A stretch of DNA of 64,000 nt, taken from positions 3,659,501 through 3,723,500 of the forward strand of contig NZ_LBIA02000001.1 of assembly GCF_001006325.2 (NCBI RefSeq), in the 5' to 3' direction. The notes below the pieces were generated by a model. It was not told where the DNA came from, made no database searches, and saw nothing but the letters and a program-made list of their open reading frames with translations. This DNA is from Afipia massiliensis. Lineage in GTDB: Bacteria > Pseudomonadota > Alphaproteobacteria > Rhizobiales > Xanthobacteraceae. Below, in pieces: positions 24,759 through 32,297 of this stretch; position 1 is the stretch's first letter, and each line of letters opens with the position of its first letter. The position numbers were made by a program, and so were the translations under genes.

Positions 24759-27251
24759 ATGCGCTTGCTCTTGCGGTTCATGGGCTTTCTGTTCGCGGCT
24801 GGAACGATCGTGTTCCTCGTCGGCGTCGCCGCTGCTGCGGGATTGATCTGGCATTTCTCAAAGGACCTGCCGGACTATTCCCAGTTGCAGGACTATGAGC
24901 CGGCAGTGATGACGCGCGTTCATGCTGCGGACGGATCGCTGCTTGGCGAATACTCCAAGGAGCGCCGGCTTTATCTACCGATCCAGGCGATTCCGAAGCC
25001 GGTCATCAACGCGTTCCTCGCGGCGGAAGACAAGAATTTTTACGAACATGGCGGCATCGATTTCATGGGCATGGCCCGCGCCGCAGTGCTCTACGCGCAG
25101 AACTATGGCTCCAACCGCCGCCCGCAGGGGGCGTCCACGATCACCCAGCAGGTCGCGAAAAACTTCCTGCTGACCAACGAAGTCTCCTTCGATCGCAAGA
25201 TCAAGGAAGCGCTGTTGGCAATGCGCATCGAGCGCACCTACACCAAGGACAAGATTCTCGAACTTTATCTCAATGAAATCTACCTCGGCTTGAGCGCTTA
25301 CGGCATTGCCGCTGCGTCGCTGGTCTATTTCGACAAGTCAGTGAACGAACTCACCATCGCGGAAGCCGCGTATCTGGCGGCGTTGCCGAAGGCGCCGTCG
25401 AGCCTTCATCCGGTCCGCAATCGTGATCGTGCCATCGAACGCCGAAACTACGTCATTGACCGGTTGGTTGAGAACGGCTGGATCAAGCAAGCCGACGCTG
25501 TCGCTGCCCGCAAGGAGCCAATGATCGTGACGTCGCGCTCCAACGCGGCACACATTTTTGCGGGCGAGTATTTTGCGGAAGAAGTCCGCCGCGACATCTT
25601 CGAGCGTTACGGCGAGAAGAAGCTCTATGAAGGTGGCCTTTCGGTGCGCACCTCGCTCGATCCCAAACTTCAGATTATGGCCCGCAAGTCGATGGTGGCC
25701 GGGCTGGTCAAATTCGACGAGGCCCAGGGCTGGCGCGGCGCGCCCCACAAGATCGATGTTGGCGGCGATTGGGGCGTGAAACTCGCCGAGGTTAAATCGC
25801 TCTCCGATATCTCGCCGTGGCGGATGGCGGTGGTGCTCGAGACCAGCGACCAGTCGGCGCGTGTCGGCTTTCAGCCCGGGCGTGAACTTGGCGGCGCGGT
25901 TTCCAAGACGCGCGAAACCGGTTTGATTTCGCTGGACGGCGTGCGGTGGGCGAAGGCGGCGGCAGGTCCGACACGGTTCAAGACGCCGACCGCCGTGACG
26001 CAGGTGCTTGCACCGGGCGACGTGATCTATGTCGATCCGCTGCTGGACAAGGATGGCAACAAGGTCGAGGGGCAGTATCGGCTCCGTCAGACACCGGAAG
26101 TTTCGGGCGCGATGGTTGCGATGGATCCGTGGACCGGCCGCGTCGTCGCCATGGTCGGCGGCTTCTCGTTCGACCAGAGTCAGTTCAACCGCGCGACCCA
26201 AGCCTATCGTCAGCCGGGCTCGTCGTTCAAGCCGATCGTGTACTCGACCGCGATGGACAACGGTTACACGCCGTCAACGGTTGTCGTGGACGCGCCGATC
26301 GAAATTGATCAGGGGCAGGGAGCCGGTGTCTGGCGTCCGGAAAACTACTCGACCGGCAAGTATTACGGACCGACCACGCTGCGGAACGCGCTGATCAGGT
26401 CGCTGAATACGGTGACGGTACGCCTCGCGCAGGATGTCGGCATGCCGCTGATCGGCGAATACGCCAAACGCTTCGGCATTTACGATGAACTGCCGAACTA
26501 TCTATCTTACGCGCTTGGCGCGGGCGAGACGACGGTGATGCGCATGGTGACCGCCTATTCGATGTTCGCCAACGGCGGCAAGCGGGTAAAGCCGACGCTG
26601 ATCGATCGTATTCAGGACCGCTACGGCCACACCATCTTCAAGCACGATCAACGTGAGTGCAGGGGCTGCGATGCGGGCGAGGGCTGGAAGAACCAGCCGG
26701 AACCGTCACTGGTCGACCGGCGCGAGCAGGTGCTGGATTCGATGACCGCCTACCAGATCACGTCGATGATGGAAGGCGTCGTGCAGAGCGGCACCGCAAC
26801 CGTCTTGCGAGAGGTCGGCAAGCCGATCGCGGGCAAGACCGGCACGACCAACGATGAAAAGGACGCGTGGTTCATCGGCTTCTCGCCGGATCTCGTTGTC
26901 GGCGTTTACATCGGCTACGACAAGCCAAGGAACCTCGGCAGAGGCGGTACCGGCGGTCATCTGGCCGCGCCGGTTGTCAAAGACTTCATGAAGCTCGCGC
27001 TTGCCGACAAGCAGGCGGTTCCGTTCCGCGTGCCCGCCGGAATCAAGCTGATCCGTGTGGATGCCAAGTCCGGCATGCGCGCTGGACCGGGCGACGGCGG
27101 CAGGACCATCCTCGAGGCCTTCAAGCCGGGCACGGCACCGCCCGATAACTACTCGGTGATCGGCGTGGCTGATGCGGACGGGCGCTCGCCGGGGATCTCT
27201 CCCGACGCGGACCGCGCGATCTTCCGGCCGGGGACCGGCGGTCTCTATTAG
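24759..27251 (+). CDS. mrcA: Penicillin-binding protein 1A (bifunctional peptidoglycan synthase)
   Basis: A class A PBP of 830 residues: cytoplasmic start MRLLLRFMGFLFAAGTIVFL, one membrane anchor, then a GT51 glycosyltransferase (about 60-235) with AFLAAEDKNFYEHGGIDFMG, the catalytic Glu, and RPQGASTITQQVAKN. An OB-like insertion and a transpeptidase domain follow. That domain has the active-site Ser488 in PGSSFKPIVYS, the SLNTVTV motif and Lys693 in GKTGTTNDEKDAWF. It polymerises and crosslinks glycan strands on the outside of the inner membrane. Its position after an amidase gene groups two cell-wall enzymes. All catalytic motifs are intact. Confidence 0.97.
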   Translation: MRLLLRFMGFLFAAGTIVFLVGVAAAAGLIWHFSKDLPDYSQLQDYEPAVMTRVHAADGSLLGEYSKERRLYLPIQAIPKPVINAFLAAEDKNFYEHGGIDFMGMARAAVLYAQNYGSNRRPQGASTITQQVAKNFLLTNEVSFDRKIKEALLAMRIERTYTKDKILELYLNEIYLGLSAYGIAAASLVYFDKSVNELTIAEAAYLAALPKAPSSLHPVRNRDRAIERRNYVIDRLVENGWIKQADAVAARKEPMIVTSRSNAAHIFAGEYFAEEVRRDIFERYGEKKLYEGGLSVRTSLDPKLQIMARKSMVAGLVKFDEAQGWRGAPHKIDVGGDWGVKLAEVKSLSDISPWRMAVVLETSDQSARVGFQPGRELGGAVSKTRETGLISLDGVRWAKAAAGPTRFKTPTAVTQVLAPGDVIYVDPLLDKDGNKVEGQYRLRQTPEVSGAMVAMDPWTGRVVAMVGGFSFDQSQFNRATQAYRQPGSSFKPIVYSTAMDNGYTPSTVVVDAPIEIDQGQGAGVWRPENYSTGKYYGPTTLRNALIRSLNTVTVRLAQDVGMPLIGEYAKRFGIYDELPNYLSYALGAGETTVMRMVTAYSMFANGGKRVKPTLIDRIQDRYGHTIFKHDQRECRGCDAGEGWKNQPEPSLVDRREQVLDSMTAYQITSMMEGVVQSGTATVLREVGKPIAGKTGTTNDEKDAWFIGFSPDLVVGVYIGYDKPRNLGRGGTGGHLAAPVVKDFMKLALADKQAVPFRVPAGIKLIRVDAKSGMRAGPGDGGRTILEAFKPGTAPPDNYSVIGVADADGRSPGISPDADRAIFRPGTGGLY

Positions 27252-27258
27252 CGCGAAG

Positions 27259-27303
27259 CGTATTCCGCAAAAGTGGGTACCGGTTTTGCGATCAGAATAC
27301 GCG
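27259..27303. repeat. Palindromic intergenic repeat (GCGTATTC...GAATACGC)
   Basis: A 45-base imperfect palindrome with eight-base arms GCGTATTC/GAATACGC and a core that also pairs (CGCAAAA/TTTTGCG around GTGGGTACCGG). This form recurs between genes of many Rhizobiales, by recollection. It begins eight bases after the mrcA stop and could act as its transcript end. Confidence 0.75.
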
Positions 27304-27371
27304 ATCCTATAAAGTTGCGCTGGCCGCCGTCAGCCGTTACATCCCTCACGTCCTTGAATCGCGGCTCAGCC

Positions 27372-27449
27372 GCTAGTGTCCCGAATCCGAAGTTCGCTTC
27401 ATTCTGCCGCACGCTCTTTGGCGAACTTCGGATTCGAAAGGACACTAGC
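27372..27449. repeat. Long imperfect inverted repeat 1 (MITE-like) upstream of prfB
   Basis: Outer arms GCTAGTGTCC/GGACACTAGC and inner arms GAATCCGAAGTTCGC/GCGAACTTCGGATTC enclose a 22-base loop, for a total of 78 bases. Ends CTAGTGT/ACACTAG are shared with the adjacent element, suggesting related miniature elements. There is no coding capacity. Confidence 0.8.
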
Positions 27450-27459
27450 AATTATGATT

Positions 27460-27537
27460 CTAGTGTGGTCTTGGTTCGCAAGTCCGCATGCGGATCACAC
27501 TGCGGGAATGATGCGGACTTGCGAACCACCACACTAG
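27460..27537. repeat. Long imperfect inverted repeat 2 (MITE-like) immediately upstream of prfB
   Basis: Outer arms CTAGTGTGGT/ACCACACTAG and inner arms GGTTCGCAAGTCCGCAT/ATGCGGACTTGCGAACC enclose about 20 bases; the length is 78 bases, as in its neighbour. It ends only 11 bases before the prfB start codon, so it occupies the normal place of the prfB leader. Confidence 0.8.
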
Positions 27538-27548
27538 CTGGAATTGTC

Positions 27549-28680
27549 ATGCGCCCCGAAATCGAACGGTTAGTCGAAGAGATCAAGCAGTCAGTCGGGC
27601 TGCTGAGGAGGCATCTTTGACGTCGATGCTGCAACGGCGCGCCTCGCCGAACTGAACGCCCTCGCTGAAGACCCCAATCTCTGGAACGATCCGCAGAAAG
27701 CCCAGAAGCTGATGCAGGAGCGGACCGCGCTTGAGGGGCAGCTCACCGGTATCGGCAAGATCGAGCGCGAGCTCGAAGACCAGATCGGCATGATCGAGCT
27801 TGGCGAGTCCGAGAACGACGAGGGCGTTGTTCTCGAAGCTGAGAATGCGCTCAAGGCTCTGAAGAAGGATGTTGCGCGTCAGGAGCTGGAAGCCCTGCTG
27901 TCCGGCGAAGCGGACAAGTTCAATTCCTATCTTGAAGTCCATGCCGGTGCGGGTGGCACGGAGAGCCAGGACTGGGCCTCGATGCTGCTGCGCATGTATA
28001 CGCGCTGGGCGGAGAAGCGCGGCTTCAAGGTCGAGTATCTGGAAGAAACGCAGGGTGAAGAAGCCGGCATCAAGTCTGCAACGGTCCAGATTAGCGGCCA
28101 CAATGCCTATGGCTGGTTGAAGACGGAGGCGGGCGTGCACCGGTTGGTGCGGATATCGCCTTACGATTCGAACGCGCGCCGGCACACGTCGTTTTCGAGC
28201 GTGGCGATTTTTCCGGTGGTTGATAATTCGATCAAGATCGATATTGCGGAGTCCGATGTTCGTGTCGACACGATGCGTTCAGGTGGCGCCGGCGGCCAGC
28301 ACGTCAACAAGACCGAATCCGCGGTGCGTTTGACGCATATTCCGACCGGCGTGGCCGTGGTCTGTCAGGCGGGCCGTTCACAACATAAGAACAAGGCGCA
28401 AGCATGGGACATGCTGCGCGCGCGGCTCTACGAAATTGAATTGAAGAAGCGCGAAGAGAAAGCCGCAGCCGATCAGGCCGCCAAGACCGACATCGGCTGG
28501 GGGCATCAGATCAGATCTTATGTGTTGCAGCCGTATCAGATGGTGAAGGATCTGCGCACCGGTGTGCAGACGTCCGATACGTCGGGCGTGCTCGACGGCG
28601 ATCTCGATGATTTCATGGCGGCGACATTGGCGCAGAAGGCATTCGGCACCACGCCGGGCGCGATCGAGGACGTCGACTAG
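27549..28680 (+). CDS. prfB: Peptide chain release factor 2, with programmed +1 frameshift
   Basis: Release factor 2 recognises UAA and UGA codons and triggers peptide release at the ribosome. Translation starts at ATG 27549 ([23 protein letters not shown]), meets an in-frame TGA at 27618-27620, and continues by skipping T27618, so the coding segments are 27549-27617 and 27619-28680, giving 376 residues. After the shift the protein reads [20 protein letters not shown]. The peptidyl-release GGQ motif is at about residues 248-250 ([16 protein letters not shown]), and the anticodon-like recognition region lies just before it. The start is close to a long inverted repeat, and the upstream SD is weak. 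Calling the CDS from the later ATG at 27712 would lose the N-terminal domain. Confidence 0.96.
27606..27620 (+). promoter_or_regulatory. prfB programmed frameshift site
   Basis: AGGAGG (27606-27611), three bases, CTT (27615-27617), then TGA with a following C reproduces the canonical RF2 autoregulatory signal: an internal Shine-Dalgarno, a slippery CUU and a poorly read UGAC stop. When RF2 is scarce the ribosome shifts +1 and completes RF2. Confidence 0.97.
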
Positions 28681-28694
28681 AGTCCTTGATGTGT

Positions 28695-28740
28695 AGCGTT
28701 TTCGTTACATGAGCCGGTGTCCACCTCGCTTGAAAACGCT
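28695..28740. repeat. Palindromic intergenic repeat (AGCGTTTTC...GAAAACGCT)
   Basis: A 46-base palindrome with nine-base arms AGCGTTTTC/GAAAACGCT and a central GAGCCGGTGTCCACCTCG (complement of the CGAGGTGGACACCGG core seen in this repeat type). It lies 14 bases after the prfB stop and may serve as its terminator. Confidence 0.75.
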
Positions 28741-28808
28741 CCAGACGCAGAACCGGGTTGTCGGGAAGCGGGTGGTTTTGCGCCCGAGCGCCGCGTACTC
28801 CTTGCGCC

Positions 28809-29747
28809 ATGACGATCGTGCAAGAGAGACTTCCCGACACTGAATTGCGAATGGACGAGCGCGATTGGTCGCGGCTTGTCCTGCTGTCGGTTCTCTGGGG
28901 CGGCACGTTCTTCTTTACCGGCGTGGCGCTGAAGGAATTGCCGCCGCTGACACTGGTGTTCCTGCGGCTGTCGATTGCGACGTTGATCCTGCTGCCGCTG
29001 CTCTGGGTCAATGGAATCCGGCTTCCAGCCGGTGTCGCGGGATGGCGCCCCTTTGCGGTGATGGCGCTAATCAACAATGTGATCCCCTTTTCACTGCTCG
29101 TCATGGCGCAGACCTACATTCCGAGCGGGATGGCATCGGTTCTGAACGCAACGACGCCGGTTTTCACTGTTCTGGTCGCAGCGGCGTTCGGGGAGGAGAA
29201 TCTCATCCTCCGGCGCGTTGCGGGCGTGCTGCTCGGCCTGTGCGGCGTCATCATCCTGAAAGGGTATGACTTTGACATCAGTTCGAACCAGAGCATCGGT
29301 ATCGCGCTCTGCCTTGGGGCCACGATCAGTTTCGGGTTCTCCGCGCTGTGGGCAACGCGGAAGCTGGCCGGCACTCCGCCGATCGGGGCCGCAACGTTTC
29401 AACTGATCTCGGCAAGTCTGATGATGGCGGTTCTGGCCAGCATCTTCGATCGCCCCTGGCAGTTGCAAATGCCGGGATTGGTCACATGGCTGGCCATACT
29501 CGGTATTGCGTCACTCTCCACCGCGCTGGCGTTTATTCTTTTTTTTCAGATCGTCACGCGCTCCGGCGCGAGCAACGTGATGCTGGTGACGCTTCTTGTT
29601 CCCGTCAGCGCAATTCTGCTGGGCTATTTCTTCCTGGGCGAGAGGATCGAGGCACGTGAAATCGTTGGCGCACTCGTTATCGCGAGCGCGCTGCTGGTGA
29701 TGGATGGGCGCGTCTTTCGCCTGTTCCGCCGGTCCGGAATTGCCTGA
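28809..29747 (+). CDS. EamA/DMT family inner-membrane transporter
   Basis: A 312-residue member of the drug/metabolite transporter superfamily with ten predicted membrane segments in two repeats. Start ATG at 28809 (MTIVQERLPDTELRMDERDW). First-repeat motifs are LWGGTFFFTGVALKELPPLTLVFLR and PSGMASVLNATTPVFTVLVAA; the second ends SNVMLVTLLVPVSAILLGYFFLGERI. It is a different branch from the tandem pair near 2 kb (SVLNATTPVFT instead of SEAAILAYTMPVW). The substrate is unknown. It is convergent with the M23 peptidase gene, with seven bases between stops. Confidence 0.92.
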   Translation: MTIVQERLPDTELRMDERDWSRLVLLSVLWGGTFFFTGVALKELPPLTLVFLRLSIATLILLPLLWVNGIRLPAGVAGWRPFAVMALINNVIPFSLLVMAQTYIPSGMASVLNATTPVFTVLVAAAFGEENLILRRVAGVLLGLCGVIILKGYDFDISSNQSIGIALCLGATISFGFSALWATRKLAGTPPIGAATFQLISASLMMAVLASIFDRPWQLQMPGLVTWLAILGIASLSTALAFILFFQIVTRSGASNVMLVTLLVPVSAILLGYFFLGERIEAREIVGALVIASALLVMDGRVFRLFRRSGIA

Positions 29748-29754
29748 ACTGAAA

Positions 29755-31101
29755 CTAACCCTGCGTCAGGCGAACGCCCGCGCGAAGGAATTTCTGCGGG
29801 TCCACCGCATCGCCGTCGATACGCGTTTCATAATGAAGGTGAGGACCCGTTGACCGGCCGGTCGAGCCGACCGCGCCGATCACATGGCCGATCGTGACAT
29901 GCTGGCCGACTTTGACGTTGATCTCCGACAGATGCCCATAGCGCGTCGACAGGCCGTTGCCGTGATCAATCTCCACCAGGCGGCCGTAGCCGCCGCTCCA
30001 TCCTGCAGTGACGATCTTGCCGTTCGCGGTGGCGCGCACCGGATCGCCGGTCGAGCCGCGGAAATCGAGGCCGGTGTGCATCGCCGGACGGCCGAGGAAC
30101 GGATCGCTACGCACGCCAAAGCCGGACGAGAATTCGACGTTGCCCACAACCGGCTTCCGGTAGGGCACCAGCGACAACGTGCGCGTCAGCTTGTCCACCT
30201 GCGCGCGGGTGAGGTTGATGCGGTAGAGCTGCCGTTCGAACGCGCCGGCATCCGACCCGGGCTTTGCGGGTACGAATGGTCCGCCCACGCCGCCTTTCGG
30301 GGTAGCAGCTTCCAGTTGCGCCATATCGAGGCCGAGATCGGTGATCACGCCTCGCATGCGGCGCATTCGTGACTCGTAACTGCCTTCGACGGAGCTGAGT
30401 GTAGCAGTCTGGCGGCCCTCGACCTTGTCGAGCGCTGTCTGCAGGTTCGACAACACGCTGTCGACGCCCTGAGTTTTCGCAAACTCCGTGCGCGGCTGGG
30501 CGACTGCTGGCGTCCGCGATTCGAGCCGGGCCTCGCGATCCGGCGGCGTGACGAAGATCACGGTGTCGTTGATCGGTGACGGCTTGGGCATTCCTGTCGT
30601 CGTGCCGGCGTCGGTCGACTGTGGCCCCCGCGAGGTCGGCTTGATCGAGCCGGTCGGAGCGGTGTCAGGCATGGCGTTGAGTGCCGCGGCGCGCGATTCA
30701 AGCAGCGCCTGCCGCCGCATGATCTGGTTGAGCTTCTGATCGTATTGCTCCTGATCGAGCAACTGGCGACTGGTGGTGCGATCGACACGTGCGCGTAGTT
30801 CCGCGATGCGGTCTTCGTAAGCGTACTGCATCTCGGCCTGGCGTGCGATCAGCCGCGTCAGTACGTCGTCACGGAAAGCGAAGTAGGTCGCCGTCGCCGC
30901 GGACCACGCGCCCATGACAACGATCGATCCGGCCACGATCCAGAACACCACCGGCCCGAATCGCACCGCCTTGCCGTGATGGACGATCGTATAGCCGTTG
31001 CGATCGGGGCGATGATGCGCCGGGCGTCGCTGCGGCGCCCTTGCATGCTCATGGGCGTGATGTTTGGGGTGATCAGAATAGTGGGCGGAACGGTTCGACA
31101 T
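29755..31101 (-). CDS. Membrane-anchored M23 family peptidase
   Basis: A 448-residue LytM-type protein with a His-rich cytoplasmic N-terminus (HYSDHPKHHAHEHARAPQRR), one membrane segment (VVFWIVAGSIVVMGAWSAA, about 50-70) and a periplasmic coiled-coil region (ARQAEMQYAYEDRIAELRARV and onward). A C-terminal M23 domain carries the zinc ligands in MHTGLDFRGSTGDPV and GPHLHYETRIDG. Both sets of ligands are intact, so it is probably an active endopeptidase on crosslinked peptidoglycan. ATG at 31101 is favoured by GGAG five bases upstream; a GTG two codons earlier is less likely. Confidence 0.94.
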   Translation of the reverse strand: MSNRSAHYSDHPKHHAHEHARAPQRRPAHHRPDRNGYTIVHHGKAVRFGPVVFWIVAGSIVVMGAWSAATATYFAFRDDVLTRLIARQAEMQYAYEDRIAELRARVDRTTSRQLLDQEQYDQKLNQIMRRQALLESRAAALNAMPDTAPTGSIKPTSRGPQSTDAGTTTGMPKPSPINDTVIFVTPPDREARLESRTPAVAQPRTEFAKTQGVDSVLSNLQTALDKVEGRQTATLSSVEGSYESRMRRMRGVITDLGLDMAQLEAATPKGGVGGPFVPAKPGSDAGAFERQLYRINLTRAQVDKLTRTLSLVPYRKPVVGNVEFSSGFGVRSDPFLGRPAMHTGLDFRGSTGDPVRATANGKIVTAGWSGGYGRLVEIDHGNGLSTRYGHLSEINVKVGQHVTIGHVIGAVGSTGRSTGPHLHYETRIDGDAVDPQKFLRAGVRLTQG

Positions 31102-31261
31102 CAGCACTCCCGCGCCGGCCGGAACGGCTCCGGACGGCTCATTTACAGAGGCTGATTTGAACCTTTCATGGTTAATTTTCGGAAAACGGTACTTAGTTGC
31201 GGTGCCAGAATCTGAAGTCGCGTGGGGAGGTTAGGTAGCGAACGTCGACGCGCCAGTCCCG

Positions 31262-32011
31262 CTAGGCGACTCGCGCCGCCGCCAGCACCTCATCGGCATG
31301 GCCATCGACCCTGACGTTGCGCCAGATTTTTGCGACTTTGCCGCTGGCGTCGAGCAGAACTGTTGTCCGAATAATCCCCATGAACGTCTTGCCGTACATC
31401 GATTTTTCGCCCCATACGCCATAGGCTTTCAGCATCCCGAGCGTCTCATCCGACAGAAGGGGGACCGTCAGTTCGTGCTTGTCGCGAAATCGTTCCTGCG
31501 CGGTTACCGGGTCTGCCGAAACTCCGAGAACAGCAGTTTGGGCCGCCGCGAAAGCATTGGCGAGGCGGCTGAAGGCGACAGCTTCGAGGGTGCACCCCGG
31601 CGTGTCCGCGCGGGGATAGAAGAAAATCACCAGCTTGCGCCCGGCATAGGTCTTCAGCGACACGAGTTGCCCGCCGTCGCGCGGCAAGGAGAACGCAGGC
31701 GCTGGTTTGCCCTCTGTAAGCGTTCCCACCATCCGGACCGGTGTGGTCGCCGGTTTGCCCTTTGTTGCGGATGCAGCAGGCTTTCTGGCCGATGCGGTCT
31801 TGGCGCCGGCGCGTTTCGATGTGCTGGCAGCAGATGTTTTTTTTGTTGCCGCAGCTTTCGCCGCCCCCCGTTTGGCCGTGGTTTTTCTGCCAGATTTACC
31901 GGCGGCGGATGAGGCCGCTGCCCTGGTGGCAACCCGCTTGGAGGTTTTGGTTTTTCCGCTCCCCGCCGTTGGGCTCGATTTGGACGATTTCTTACGCGTT
32001 TTCTTGGACAT
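31262..32011 (-). CDS. bcp: Bcp-type peroxiredoxin with histone-H1-like N-terminal tail
   Basis: A thioredoxin-dependent thiol peroxidase. Residues about 95-249 are the catalytic domain with peroxidatic Cys in FFYPRADTPGCTLEAVAFSR. The second cysteine found five residues later in E. coli Bcp is absent, pointing to a one-cysteine or otherwise resolved mechanism. Residues 1-90 are almost entirely Lys, Ala, Ser, Thr and Arg (KKTRKKSSKSSPTAGSGKTK, KRAGAKTASARKPAASATKG), like the C-terminal tail of histone H1, and probably bind DNA or RNA. ATG at 32011 is preceded by AAGGA with suitable spacing, so the tail appears to be genuinely translated. A single gene on its strand; no OxyR site was recognised. 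Confidence 0.92.
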   Translation of the reverse strand: MSKKTRKKSSKSSPTAGSGKTKTSKRVATRAAASSAAGKSGRKTTAKRGAAKAAATKKTSAASTSKRAGAKTASARKPAASATKGKPATTPVRMVGTLTEGKPAPAFSLPRDGGQLVSLKTYAGRKLVIFFYPRADTPGCTLEAVAFSRLANAFAAAQTAVLGVSADPVTAQERFRDKHELTVPLLSDETLGMLKAYGVWGEKSMYGKTFMGIIRTTVLLDASGKVAKIWRNVRVDGHADEVLAAARVA

Positions 32012-32297
32012 ACGCCTTCCTTTCGTCGCTTTCAGCGGGGTATTTTGGGATTCGCGAGAACCGCGACCAGACCACTAATGCCAACTTCTTCGGCTGGGCA
32101 AATTTGACGTCCCCGGGGTATGGTGGATAGCCATTTTATTGAATTTTCGACTCTCTCAGGCCACCGGTCGAACGACGGATAATACAATAAACTAAGACTG
32201 GACCTTTAGTCTGGCAGTACTCCGACGGAGCGAGTCTCCAATTTGACGCTTTGACGCCCGGCGGCGCGACCAGGCTGACTATCAATACCGAGAGGCA

